Origin: CAIWHR01 sp963809965
GTDB taxonomy: Bacteria > Pseudomonadota > Gammaproteobacteria > Burkholderiales > Casimicrobiaceae
Direction: 5' to 3'
Length of the DNA stretch: 64,000 nucleotides
Assembly (NCBI GenBank): GCA_963809965.1
Contig: CAWELU010000010.1
Location: 1 to 64,000, forward strand
Shown piece after piece: positions 47,153 through 59,526 of this stretch; within the stretch, counting starts at the first letter, position 1, and each line of letters opens with the position of its first letter. The notes beneath the pieces are model-generated. The model made no database searches, was not told the DNA's origin, and saw nothing but the letters and a program-made list of their open reading frames with translations. The position numbers were made by a program, and so were the translations under genes.

Positions 47153-47837
47153 CGTGCGCCGCCCCCGAGGTCGCGGCAGCGACAGCATAGGCCTTCGCCG
47201 CGGCATCCTGCTCCGCCGTCCGGCGGCTCGGACCGTTGCCCGTTGCGATGATCCCGAGTGCCGGAATCCGACACTCGATGGTGAACGTCTGCGCGTGTGC
47301 CTCGCCGGCCACCAGCGTCACGCTGTACTCGGGCACCGGCAGCCGACGAGCCTGCAGCCATTCCTGCAGCTGCGTCTTCGGGTCCTTGCCGAGCGTGGCG
47401 GGATCGAGCCCCTCGAGTTCTGGCGCATAGACGCGCTCGATCACGGCGCGGGCCGCTTCGTAACCCGCGTCGAGAAACACCGCACCGAACACCGCCTCCA
47501 GCGTATCGGCGAGGAGCGATGGACGATGGGCGCCGCCGCTGCGCACCTCGCCTTCCCCGAGGCGGATCTCACCCCCGAGCTCCAGTCGCCGGGCCACGCG
47601 GGCGAGCGTGTCGCGATTGACGAGATTCGCGCGGACCCGGGACAGATCGCCCTCGGGTATCTCCGGGAAGCGCCCGAAAAGCGCCGCCGCGACCACGCAG
47701 TTCAAAACCGCGTCGCCGATGAACTCCAAACGCTCGTTATGCGTCGCGCCGTAACTGCGGTGGGTGAGCGCCTGGGCGAAAAGCTCCGGCTGGCGGAAAG
47801 CGTGACCGAGACGGTCACGCAACGTGACGGACGGCAT
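47145..47837 (-). CDS. rnc: ribonuclease III, 230 aa
   Basis: It cuts double-stranded RNA, including rRNA precursors. The catalytic signature NERLEFIGDAVL and the second acidic site ADTLEAVFGAVFLDAGYEAA are intact. The C-terminal dsRBD reads DPKTQLQEWLQARRLPVPEY and AEQDAAAKAY. Length and order with lepB upstream and era downstream are canonical. Confidence 0.97.
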   Translation of the reverse strand: MPSVTLRDRLGHAFRQPELFAQALTHRSYGATHNERLEFIGDAVLNCVVAAALFGRFPEIPEGDLSRVRANLVNRDTLARVARRLELGGEIRLGEGEVRSGGAHRPSLLADTLEAVFGAVFLDAGYEAARAVIERVYAPELEGLDPATLGKDPKTQLQEWLQARRLPVPEYSVTLVAGEAHAQTFTIECRIPALGIIATGNGPSRRTAEQDAAAKAYAVAAATSGAAHGG

Positions 47838-47859
47838 CCACCGGTGGCGACGAGCGCAC

Positions 47860-48222
47860 TCAGCGCGACGCCGAAGCCTCGAACTCGAGGAACAGGCTCG
47901 CGTTGGCGACCAGGGGCAGCTTGCGGGTCCAACTCGCGGAGGCGACGATTGCGTTGCCTTCCTTCGTGACGAAGACGTCCTGACCCCTGACCGATTCGAT
48001 GTACCCGGCGTCGGCGCGCCGTTGAAACGACTTGCGCACCTCGGCCGCCGAACTGAAGTCCTTGGTCTCGGTCAGCGACTGCTCCAGGGCCTTCTGGACC
48101 GCGAAGTACTCGATGTAGGCCGGGAAGACGCGAAACCCGACGACCGCGAAGATGATGATCACCGCGGCGACGAACATGAAGCCGAGGATGGTCAACCCGC
48201 CCTGCCTGAAGCCGTGATGCAT
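47860..48222 (-). CDS. DUF4845 membrane protein, 120 aa
   Basis: A short protein with one N-terminal membrane helix (GLTILGFMFVAAVIIIFAVVG) and an extracytoplasmic domain (FPAYIEYFAVQKALEQSLTE, KSFQRRADAGYIESVRGQDV). It is the DUF4845 protein found almost always between lepB and rnc in Betaproteobacteria. The function is unknown. The frame is intact. Confidence 0.86.
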   Translation of the reverse strand: MHHGFRQGGLTILGFMFVAAVIIIFAVVGFRVFPAYIEYFAVQKALEQSLTETKDFSSAAEVRKSFQRRADAGYIESVRGQDVFVTKEGNAIVASASWTRKLPLVANASLFLEFEASASR

Positions 48223-48239
48223 CGCTGCTCCCCTCTCCC

Positions 48240-49074
48240 CTAATGTATGCCGCTGCCGATCCGCTTGAACGCCAGACCCGCGATGTCGTCCCAGTTGAAC
48301 CAGATGAAGAACGCTCGGCCCCGGAGGTGGTCGTCCGGCACGAATCCCCAGTAACGGCTGTCGTCGCTGCGGTCGCGGTTGTCGCCCATCACGAAATAGT
48401 GCCCGGTCGGCACCTTGCACGAAAAACCACTGCCGTCGGCATTGTAATCGCAGTTCTCGCGCCCGGGAAACGCCCGGACCTGCCCGGGACTCACGGCGGG
48501 CAGCATCGGATCGACGGCCGCTTCGTGCACCTTCGGGTCCGTGCCGCTCGCCACAGTCTCGGCGAAGCCGGCCATCGTCTCGAAACGCAGCCCTTCCAGG
48601 TAGCTGTAGGTGCCATTGGGCTGCTGCGGCCACGGCACTCCGTTCACCGTGAGCCGCTTGTCCTTGTAGACGACCGTGTCCCCCGGAAGACCGATCACGC
48701 GCTTGATGAAATCCTGGGCCGGGTTCAACGGGTAGCGGAACACCACGACGTCGCCGCGCTCCGGATCGCCGATTGGCACGAACTTCCGCTCGACGATCGG
48801 CAGCCGCAGCCCGTAGGCGAACTTGTTGACCAGGATGAAGTCGCCGACCTCGAGGGTCGGCCGCATCGACGAGGACGGAATCTTGAACGGCTCGGCGACG
48901 AACGACCGCAGCAGGAACACGATCAGGAGGACCGGAAAGAAGCTCTTCGGATACTCGATCCACCAGGGCTCGGGCGCGCCCGCAGCGCGGTGCGCGCGCG
49001 AAATAGTAACGGTCGGCCAGCGCCATCAAGCCCGTGACCAGCGTGGCGAGGAACAGGATCAGCGCGAAATTCAT
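48240..49074 (-). CDS. lepB: signal peptidase I, one frameshift
   Basis: It removes signal peptides at the outer face of the inner membrane. The N-terminal helix MNFALILFLATLVTGLMALA is in one frame. After an extra base near 49000 comes FLLRSFVAEPFKIPSSSMRP with the catalytic serine. The general-base lysine is in QDFIKRVIGLPGDTVVYKDK, and VMGDNRDRSDDSRYWGFVP is box E. The span of 835 nt is 3n+1. It follows lepA by 125 bases, the usual pairing. Confidence 0.95.
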
Positions 49075-49199
49075 CGTGGTCGTGGTCGTTCGGACAGGTC
49101 CGCTTCCGGGCGGCTGGGATTCTCGCATGGCCAGCGGGCGAGAAAGGCGGCGGACGCGCCCGCTGGCGCGTTCATTGCTGGGCGTTCGTCGGACGCGCC

Positions 49200-50993
<1,794 letters not shown>

Positions 50994-51073
50994 GTGTGCG
51001 TCGCCGGGTACGGCCGGCCAAAACAAAGGGGCACCGGAATAGTGCCCCATGCCTGCACGAATCACGTTGAATT

Positions 51074-51349
51074 TTAGCGGATTTTCGCCTCGGACGCGAC
51101 TGTCGCCGGCGCAGCGCCGCCTCGACCCGGACGGCATCGAGACGGTAGTGGCAAAGTTCGGCATCCGGCGCGGGATCGCCGGCGAAGAGCACCGGCACCT
51201 TGTCCCCCCACGCCGCCTCGAGCGCCGGGTCGGCGTCGACGTCGACGAGGGCTGATCGCCACGCCGCGAGCCGCTGCCAACGGCGCCAGCGCCTCGCGCA
51301 TCTCGTCGCAGAGGTGGCAGTACGCGCGCACGAGCAGCGTCAGCGTCAT
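51074..51349 (-). CDS. glutaredoxin-like (thioredoxin-fold) small protein, frameshifted
   Basis: The start MTLTLLVRAYCHLCDEMREA has a redox CxxC. After an extra base the text reads LVDVDADPALEAAWGDKVPV then LFAGDPAPDAELCHYRLD, and finally returns to the first frame (TVASEAKIR). This is the DUF836/glutaredoxin-family protein commonly found between mucD and lepA in Betaproteobacteria. Its partner is unknown. At least two frame changes occur in 276 bases, so exact boundaries are uncertain. Confidence 0.62.
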   Translation of the reverse strand: MTLTLLVRAYCHLCDEMREALAPLAAARGVAISPRRRRRRPGARGGVGGQGAGALRRRSRAGCRTLPLPSRCRPGRGGAAPATVASEAKIR

Positions 51350-51409
51350 CTCGAAGGGAATGGCGCGAGTTCCGTTCGCCCGGTGCGCGGCCCGAACGCG
51401 TCCGCGCGA

Positions 51410-52871
51410 TCACTCGCCGTTGTTGATCTTGAGCGTCGAGAAGAACTCCTGCTCGCCGCGCTTCAGCCGCAGCGTCACCGAAGCGCCCTTTTCCATCTTC
51501 GTCAGCAGCCCGTTCACCTGCTCGGCGCTCTTCGCCTCGGTGACGGTCCCGGCGACCGGATCGCGAGGATGACGTCGCCCGGCTGCACGTTGCCGCGCAC
51601 CGGTCCCGCGATGTCCTCGATCAGCACGCCGGCCTTCACGTCGAGCTCCTTCTTCTGCTCGTCGGTCAGGTCGGACAGCACGAGCCCCATCCGGTTGGGC
51701 TTGGCCTTTTCCTTCGGCGCCGGACCGCCTCGCGCGTCCGGGCGTGGCGCCGGCATCTTCCTTGAGCTCCGCCACCGTCACCGCGAGATCGCGCTGCGCG
51801 CCCTTGCGCCAGACGGTCAGCGTGACCTTGGTGCCCGGCTTGACCATCGGTGATGATCCGCGGCAGCTCGGTCGACGTGCGCACTTCGCGGCCGTCGACC
51901 TTGAGGATGATGTCGCCCGCCTCGACGCCGGCCTTGTCGGCCGGACCGCCCTTCTCGACCGAATTGACGAGCGCGCCCGGTCGGCTTCGGCAGCCCGAAC
52001 GCTTCGGCCGTTTCCTTGCTCACTTCCTGGATCTGCACGCCGATGCGGCCGCGCGTCACCTTGCCCTTCTCCTTCAGCTGCGCGACGGTGTTCATCGCGA
52101 GGTCGATCGGGATCGGCGAAGGACAGGCCCATGTAGCCGCCGGTGCGCGAGAAGATCAGCGAATTGATGCCGACGACCTCGCCCTTCAGGTTGAACAGCG
52201 GGCCGCCGGAGTTGCCCGGATTGACCGCGGCGTCGGTCTGGATGAACGGCACGAGGTTTTCCTGCGGCAGGTCGCGGCCCTTGGCGCTGACGATGCCGGC
52301 CGTCATCGTGTTCTCGAGGCCGAACGGCTTGCCGATCGCGACCACCCATTCGCCGACCTTGAGCTTGTCCGGGTCGCCGATCGTGACCTTGGGCAGGTCC
52401 TTCGCCTCGATCTTCAGCAGCGCCACGTCGGTGCGCTTGTCCGCGCCGATGACCTTGGCCTTGAACTCGCGCTTGTCGGAGAGCTTGACGGTCACTTCGT
52501 CCGCACCGTCGACGACGTGCGCGTTGGTGATGAGGTAGCCGTCGCTCGAGATGATGAAGCCGGAGCCGACCGACTGCTGCTCGAATTCGCGCTCCGGCCC
52601 GCCGCGCGGCCGCGGGATCTGCCCGAAGCGGCGGAAGAACTCGTAGAACGGGTCGTCCTCGGACAGCTCCGGGAAGCGCGAGCGCCGCACCTTCTGCGTG
52701 ACGTCGATCGCTGACGACCGCCGGCCCCTGCTTGTCGTAGAGCTCGGTGAAGTCGGGAAGCCCGGCCAGGCGCCCTTGCGCCGCGGCGGGCCGGCCCACG
52801 GCAGCGAACGCGGCGAACAGGATGCGCGAGGACGCGTCGTCGGCAACGTCGGGAAGGGAACGCTCGATCAT
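51410..52871 (-). CDS. mucD: periplasmic serine protease/chaperone DegP/MucD, several frameshifts
   Basis: A HtrA-family protease that degrades misfolded envelope proteins and belongs to the sigma-E regulon. The triad is visible: His in YLITNAHVVDGADEV, Asp in ADKRTDVALLKIEAKD, Ser in VNPGNSGGPLFNLKGEVVG. Two PDZ domains follow (GRIGVQIQEVSKETAEAFGL and VLIEDIAGPVRGNVQPGDVI). A short N-terminal export signal ends near AVGRPAAAQG. The span is 3n+1, with about seven extra bases, for example TTCGCGATCCCG read as TTCGCCGATCCCG near 52107. Confidence 0.92.
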
Positions 52872-52928
52872 GGAAAACCTGCCTCCGTGCTGGAATTGTG
52901 CGAAGCCGAAATCGGGCGCCGGCCGCGA

Positions 52929-53949
52929 TCAGCGGCGCGCCACCGAATGGGCGATCTGCCGGACGGTGGCGACGGGCACTTCGCCGAGCACCGTCACGAG
53001 ATTGTCGTCCTGCTGCCGGATGAAGACGTTGAGCCGCCCTGCTGATTGAGAGCCCGATCGGATGCGGCGCGGCGCCGATCGGCTCGATGAACACCGAGAC
53101 GGCCACGAGGCCGTCCGAATAGACGAGATGCGCGACCTGCCGCTTGCCCCGCAGGTGCCGGATAGCCCTCGACGATCTTGATGAATCCCGGCGGCAGGCG
53201 CGTGACCGTCCAGCCGGTCTCCTTGAGCTCGGCGTCGGCCGGCCCCGATTGGCGCACCTGCCAGTCCGGCGGCGTCACGCGGCCACGTCGGCTTCACCAT
53301 CTCGCGGATCGATCTGCGCGCCGATCGCGATCTCGGTGAACGCGAACTGCTCGACGACCTCGTTGCGCTCGTCGAGGATCCGGGCCTTCACCAGGAGCCC
53401 GGTCGGCGGCATCGGCCCAGAACTTGTGGCCGTAGCGCAGACCGTCCTTCGGCTCGAACACCCAGGCCTGCGTTTCGAGCCCGGCGACGCGCCCGCGCTC
53501 CGCCTTGCGGAATTCGTAGAACTCGCCCAGCGCCTTCTGCTGCTGCGGCGACAGCGACGGAAACGCGTTGCGAAACGTCCGCGGCTCGATGCGGACGACC
53601 TTGGCGTCGGGATAGTAGCAGCGGACCTCGCCGTTGCTGCGGATCACCTCGCGCGCCGGGCCTTCGAGGTTGACGAGCTTCTCGAACTCGCTGCCCGCGA
53701 TCGTTGAGGTGGACGAGGCGCGAGGTCTCGACGCGTCCGCCGTGCTGGTAGACGATCGTGCCGACGTAGTTGAGCTGCCGCGCGGCCGCGGCCGCGCGCG
53801 CGAGCCACGTCGGCGGCATCGTCGCGCGTGCGCGCGCGGGCGCTACGGCCAGCGTCGCGAAGGTGCAAGCGCGGCCAGGCCGCGGCCGGTGCGCCGGCCG
53901 CGTCCGAGTCCGTGCCGATCATCGCGGCGCCCTCGCCGCTGTCCGGCAA
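52929..53949 (-). CDS. rseB: sigma-E regulatory protein RseB/MucB, several frameshifts
   Basis: A periplasmic lipoprotein-sensing factor that protects RseA from proteolysis. Its signal (ALAACTFATLAVAPARARA) precedes AARQLNYVGTIVYQHGGRVE. NGEVRCYYPDAKVVRIEPRT, FEPKDGLRYGHKFWAD, GWTVTRLPPGFIKIVEGY and the ending NVFIRQQDDNLVTVLGEVPV are spread over three frames. The start is a TTG right after the rseA stop, or the ATG at 53922. The order rpoE-rseA-rseB-mucD supports the call. Confidence 0.85.
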
Positions 53950-54460
53950 TCACTGCCGCCGCATCGACGCCTCCGGCCGACACCGCGCGCAGCTAGGGGC
54001 CCACGCCCTGGATCTGCGTCGTCGGCGAATACTCCTGGTGCGCGATGAGGTAGTCCGGCGCGACCGGCTGCGCCTTCGCCTGCGCGTGCGCGAACCGCGC
54101 CGCCTCGCGCGCCTTGGCGATCGCCGTGGGCTGCGTGTCGAGCATGCGTGACCGCCACCCAGCCGACGACGACCACCGCCGCGACGCGTCGCGGCGGCCG
54201 CCCAGGCGAACGGCAATCCGGGCGTTCGCCCGCGGCTTCGGCGCGAGCACCGTCGGCTCGGCGGCGAGCCGCTGCGCGAAGCGCTCGGAGAAACCCGGCG
54301 AGTCGGCGCGCCGAGCCGCGCAGCGCGTCGCCGATCACGTGGTAGCACACCCACGTCGCCACTGCCTTCGGAGCTGCTTCAGCTGCCGATACACGACATC
54401 CGCCTCGGCGCCGTCGAGCTCGCCGTCCATCAACCGCGAAATCTCCTCGTCCATCACCAT
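53950..54460 (-). CDS. rseA: anti-sigma-E factor RseA, frameshifts and one in-frame stop
   Basis: It holds sigma-E at the inner membrane until regulated proteolysis. The cytoplasmic part starts MVMDEEISRLMDGELDGAEA, with VATWVCYHVIGDALRG next. The membrane helix (AAVVVVGWVAVTHA) and the periplasmic LIAHQEYSPTTQIQGVGP follow. A TAG at 53993 interrupts the expected YLRAVSA. It differs from TAC by one base. The start overlaps the rpoE stop (ATGGTGATG). Net length is 3n+1. Confidence 0.8.
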
Positions 54461-55056
54461 CTCCGATCCTTGTCGGTCCCCAGCAGCGGCCGCAATTCCG
54501 CTGCGATCGCGTCGCGCGCCCGGAAGATCCGGGAGCGCACCGTGCCAATCGGACAGTTCATCACGTTGGCAATCTCCTCGTAGCTCAAGGCCCTCGATCT
54601 CGCGCAGCGTGATCGCGGTCCGCAGGTCCTCCGGCAGCGCGTCCATCGCCCGGTTCACCGTCGCCGCGATCTCCTTGCCGTGCAGCTCGCTTTCCGGCGT
54701 GCTCGCAGTCGCGCAACTGCTCGGCGTCCTCGAAGCCCTCCGCCTCCTCGTGGTCGAAGCTCGGTCGTCGTCGGCGCCCGCCGGCCCAGCGCGACCAGGT
54801 AGTTCTTCGCCGTGTTGATCCCGATCCGGTACAGCCACGTGTAGAACGCGCTGTCGCCGCGAAAGCTCGGGAGCGCCCGGTACGCCTTGATGAAGGCCTC
54901 CTGCGTCACGTCCTCGACTTCCGCCGGGTCGCGCACGAACCGCGACAGCAGCCGCGCCAGCTTGCGCTGGTACTTCAGCACCAGCAGCTCGAACGCCCGC
55001 TTGTCGCCGCGCTGCGCGCGCTCGACGAGCTGCTGATCGACTTCGCGATCACCCAT
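54454..55056 (-). CDS. rpoE: ECF sigma factor sigma-E (RpoE/AlgU), three frameshifts
   Basis: It directs transcription of the envelope-stress regulon. Region 2 reads LVLKYQRKLARLLSRFVRDP, AEVEDVTQEAFIKAYRALPS, FRGDSAFYTWLYRIGINTAK, and region 4 begins DALPEDLRTAITLREIEGLS. Extra bases at three places bring 603 nt to 600, giving 199 aa, the usual length. Gene order with rseA, rseB and mucD is standard. About 170 bases upstream (55057-55224) must hold its promoter. Confidence 0.93.
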
Positions 55057-55224
55057 CCAGTCCCTGAATCATTCGTTGTTATGCCCGCCGAACGGCAGGT
55101 GCGGCAACCGGCTCGAAGCCGACCGTCCCCGGACCCCGATCGGGGCCCCGCCGAGGGACGCATGCGGCGCGCGCTTGCATCAAAAGACCGCTTGCCGCGC
55201 GCGGAAGTTCAGCTCGGAGCATGG

Positions 55225-56263
55225 TTATTCGGTCGCGGCGTCGGACCGCCGGCGGCATGCGCAATTTTGTCCAGGACAACCGTCGGGCCGAATGCGCTCC
55301 GGTGACGATACCGCGGTAGTTGCGCACGAGCGGCTCGCGCCACGCCGCGAGCTCGCGCGCGCTGCGTCCGCGTCGAGCAGCCCCAGCTGGTCCAGCACCG
55401 CGACCGATCGACGGGATGCAGCGCCGCGCTTGGCGCCGTCGGCGACCTTGATCGCGATGCCCGATGCCCGCGCTGCGCACGCCGATGCGCCTGCACGCCT
55501 TCGGCGCCGATCTTGGTCACCCAGTCGCCGCGCCCGGCGCGCATCAGCGCGAGGTCGTTGCGCGCCTTCGCCCGACACCATTTCCGGGTGCGCGCGTCAT
55601 CGCGTCGGCGAGGATCGCGCGGCGCGCGCGCCGATACTCGGCGTCGTCGCGCCCGGCCGCGAGGCGCGCGAAGGCCGAGCGCGAGGCGCGAGAGCGGCAC
55701 CGCGTAGTTCGGCGCCGAGCAGCCGTCGATCCCGGCGACGAGCTCGCGCCTCGCGGCGTCCGACGTGAAGTGCGCGACCGCGCGCGCGGATCGCCTGCTG
55801 CAGCGGATGGTCGAACGCGAGGTAGTCTGTCCTTCGGCAGTCCGCACGGCACGCAGTACGCGAGCATCCCGCTGTGCTTGCCCGAGCAGTTGTGCGCGAG
55901 CGGCGAGTACGGCGGCGGCGGCGGCACTTCGCCGCGCACCTCGTAGTAGCCCGGGCGCGTGCGTGCCGCACTGCAGATCGCCGGCGCGTGTTGCCCGCCT
56001 GCGCCAGCATGCCCGCGACCGCCTCGACGTGCCGCGGCTCGCCGGAGTGGCTCGCGCACAGCAGCGCGACCTGCGCCGGCGAGTAGCCGAAGCGCTCGAC
56101 GCCGCCGGCGGCGACGAACGGCATCGCCTGGAACGGCTTCAGCGCGCTGCGGGTCATCGTCAGGAAGTGCGGATCGCCGGCCGCGAAGAGCAGGCGTGCC
56201 GTCGCGGTCGACGACGGCGACCGAGCCGTAGTGCACGCTGTCGATCGCGTCGCCGCGCGTCAC
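55225..56263 (-). CDS. L-asparaginase II-type protein, many frameshifts
   Basis: Segments in several frames match the Rhizobium-type (AsnA/PF06089) asparaginase family: RGDAIDSVHYGSVAVVDRDG, MTRSALKPFQAMPFVAAGGV, LCASHSGEPRHVEAVAGML, LAHNCSGKHSGMLAYC, ELVAGIDGCSAPNYAVPLSR and AIKVADGAKRGAA. The likely start is the GTG at 56263. An upstream start with another break is possible. The end, near 55225, is uncertain. It hydrolyses asparagine to aspartate and ammonia. Eight or so breaks in 1 kb make the exact chain unreadable. Confidence 0.78.
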
Positions 56264-56435
56264 GACGCGAGCGGCGCGTGCGGCGGCGCGACGTGCGGCG
56301 GCGGCGTCGCGGCGAGCGGCGGAGCGTCGGCATGGGCGATGCGCGGCAAACGCGCATTATCGCCCGCCGGAGCCCGCCGCCGCCCGAGCGGGTCGCGCGC
56401 GCGGATCGCCGCCGGGTCAGCGCCGGCGCGTACCG

Positions 56436-58360
56436 TCAGGTCCCCGGCGCGAGCGCGAGCGCCGCGGATCTGCTCGAGCGCGCGCCGGATCCTCGATCGT
56501 CGTGAGGTCGCCCGGATCGCGGCCTTCGGCCAGCGCCTGGATCGAGCGGCGCAGCAGCTTGCCGGAGCGCGTCTTCGGCAGCAGCGTGACGAAGTGCACG
56601 GCGCCCGGCCGCGCGATCGCGCCGAGCTCGCGGTCGACCGTGTCCATCACTTCCTTGCGCATCTGCGCGACGCGCTCGGGCGTCGCCACCGTCGCCGGAT
56701 CCTTGACCACGGCGAACGCGACCGGAATCTGGCCCTTCAGCGGATCGGCGACGCCGACGACGGCGACCTCGGCGATGCCCGGAGTGCGCCTGCACCGCCT
56801 CCTCGATCTCGCGCGTGCCGAGCCGGTGGCCGGCGACGTTGATCACGTCGTCGGTGCGGCCGAGCACGAAGTAGTAGCCGTCGGCGTCGCGCGTCGCCCA
56901 GTCGAACGTCGAGTACGCGAGCTTCGTGCCGAAGTCGGAGAAGTAGGTCTTGACGAAGCGCTCGTCGTCGCCCCAGACCGTCGTCATGCAGCCGGGCGGC
57001 AGCGGCGGCATGATCGTCAGCACGCCCTTCTCGTCGGCGCCCGACTTCCTCGCCGGTGCCTTCGCGCAGCAGCCGCACGTCGTAGCCGTAGACCGGGAAC
57101 GACGGGCTGCCGAACTTGCGCGGCGTCTCCTCGACGCCGGGCATGCGCGGAGAGGATCGGCCAGCCGGTCTCGGTCTGCCAGTAGTTGTCGACGATCGCG
57201 CACGCCGAGCGAGTCGGACGCCCAGCGCGCCGTCGGCTCGTCGAGCGGCTCGCCGGCGAGGAACAGGTACTTGAGCGTCGAGAGGTCGTGCTGCTTCATG
57301 TACGCCGGGTCCTGCTTCTTCAGCACGCGGATCGCGGTCGGCGAGCTGAACATCGTCTTCACCTTGTGCTCGGCGACGATCTTCCACCAGATGCGCGGGA
57401 TCGGGCCGGATCGGCAGGCCCTCGTACATGATCGTCGTCGCGCCGTTGATCAGCGGCGCCGTAGACGATGTACGAGTGGCCGACGACCCAGCCGATGTCG
57501 CTGGTCGTGAACATCGTCTCGCCCGGCTCGACGCAGAAGATGCGGCGCATCGACGACGCGAGCGCGACCGCGTAGCCGCCGGTGTCGCGCTGCACGCCCT
57601 TCGGCTTGCCGGTGGTGCCCGACGTGTAGAGGATGTACGACGGCTCGCGACGATTCGAGCCATTCGCACGGCACCTGCGCGTCCATGTGCCGCGCGCGCA
57701 GCGTCGCGTAGTCGAGGTCGCGGCCGGCGACGACGGCCATCGCCGGGTCGAGGCCGCGGTTGACGATGATCACCTTGCGCCGGCGGGTTCTGCGGCGAGC
57801 CGGATCGCCTCGTCGACCAGGTGCTTGTAGGGCACCGGCTTGCCGCCGCGCATGCCGGCGTCGGAGGTGACCATCACCTTCGGCTGCGCGTCGTCGATGC
57901 GCGTGGCGAGGCTCGCCGCGGCGAAGCCGCCGAACACCACCGAGTGGATCGCGCCGATGCGCACGCAGGCGAGCATCGCGAACGCCGCCTCGGCGATCAT
58001 CGGCATGTAGATCAGCACGCGGTCGCCGCGGCCCACGCCCTGCGCCTTGCAGCATCGCGGCGAAGCGGTTCACCTCGGCGTGCGAGCTCGCGGATACGTG
58101 TAGCGTCTTCTCCTCGCCGGTCTCGGTCGAGATGTAGATCAGCGCCGTCTGGTCGCCGCGCGTCGGCGAGGTGGCGGTCGACCGCGTTGTGGCAGAGGTT
58201 GGTGCGGCCGCCGACGAACCACTTGGCGAACGGCGGCTTCGAGTAGTCGAGCACCGCCGAGAACGGCGTCTGCCAGTCGACGAGCGCGGCCTCGCTCGCG
58301 CCAGAACGCGTCGCGGTCGGCGATCGAGCGGCGATGGAACTCCTTGTACGGTCGTGCCAT
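56436..58360 (-). CDS. prpE: propionyl-CoA synthetase, many frameshifts
   Basis: An acyl-adenylate-forming ligase that activates propionate. The start RPYKEFHRRSIADRDAFW, with VLDYSKPPFAKWFVGGRTNL and CHNAVDRHLA, is typical of PrpE and not of Acs. QRDTGGYAVALASSMRRIFC, FTTSDIGWVVGHSYIVYG and the A10 lysine motif LLPKTRSGKLLRRSIQ follow, ending AALALAPGT at 56436. More than eight single-base breaks occur. It lies next to acuI. Confidence 0.88.
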
Positions 58361-58454
58361 CGCACGCTCCGGCCGGGATCCGTACCGGCGCGACGGCCGG
58401 CCGCCTCCGCGGTCAGGGATCGCGCGACCTGCCGCGGCGCGCCGGGATGCGGCG

Positions 58455-59461
58455 CTAGGGTGCTGCCGGCGCGATCCGCGACGACGGTCCGGCCGCGCAC
58501 CATGCCCTTGAGGTAGGCGTCGAAGTGCGTCGGCAGCTCGTCGAAGTCGATCGTGCGCACCTGGTCGTGGACGCGGTCGGGGCGCCATTCGACGGCGAGC
58601 TTGTTCCAGATCTTCTGCCGCAGCGCCATCGGGCAGTTGGCGCTGTCGGCGCCGAGCAGCGCGACGCCGCGCAGGATGAACGGCGCGACGGTCGTGTTGA
58701 GCTTCATGTCCGGCGGCGAGGCCGACCGCGCCGACGGTGCCGCCGATCTTCATCGTCGACAGCAGCCACGCGAGCATGTCGCCGCCGAGGTTGTCGACGG
58801 CGCCGGCCCACGTCGCCTTGTCGAGCGGCCGGATCTTCGCGAGGTCGATCGACTGCGCGCTGCAGCACCTCCTTCGCGCCGAGCGCCCTTGAGGTAGCGC
58901 GTCTCCTCCTGCTTGCCGGTGATCGCGACGACGTGGTAGCCGGTCTTCGCCAGGATCTCGACCGCGACCGAGCCCACGCCGCCGGTCGCGCCGGTGACGG
59001 CGACCGGGCCCGTTGTCCGGCTTGAGGCCGTTGTGCTCCATCAGCATGATCGCCAGCGCCGCGGTGAAGCCGGCGGTGCCGAGCGTCATCGCGTCGAACG
59101 CCGTCATGCTCTCGGGCCGGCGCACGACCCAGTCGCCGGGCACGCGCACGTACTCGGCGTAGCCGCCGTCGTGCGCGACGCCCATGTCGTAGGCGTGGAC
59201 GATGACCTTGTCGCCGCGCTTCCACCGCGGGTCGGTCGACGACTCGACGGTGCCGGCCATGTCGATGCCGGCGTTGGTCGGGTACTTGCGCATGATCCTG
59301 CCGGCGCCGTTGTACGACAGCGCGTCCTTGTAGTTGATCGTCGAGTACTTGGTCCGGACGACGACCTCGCCGGGGTCGAGCTCGTCGAGCGTCATCTCGA
59401 CGAAGCGGCTCGTCACGACCTTGTTGTCCTCGAACGTCCGGTAGGCCTTGAATTTCTGCAC
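58455..59461 (-). CDS. acuI: acrylyl-CoA reductase-type quinone oxidoreductase, several frameshifts
   Basis: An MDR-family NADPH enzyme of the YhdH/AcuI group, which reduces acrylyl-CoA to propionyl-CoA. The GTG start follows AAGGAG and reads VQKFKAYRTFEDNKVVTSRF. KYSTINYKDALSYNGAGRIM, NAGIDMAGTVESSTDPRW and VLAKTGYHVVAITGKQEETR-like text give the family. GADSANCPMALRQKIWNKLA is near the end. The span is 3n+2, consistent with five extra bases. One of them again turns CGGATC-type sequence into GCGGATC near 58473. Pairing with prpE supports the assignment. Confidence 0.86.
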
Positions 59462-59526
59462 GGGAGTCTCCTTGGGGATGCGGTCGGTGGTGCGAATGGC
59501 GGGAGTCGAGGGGCGGCGGCGCGACG

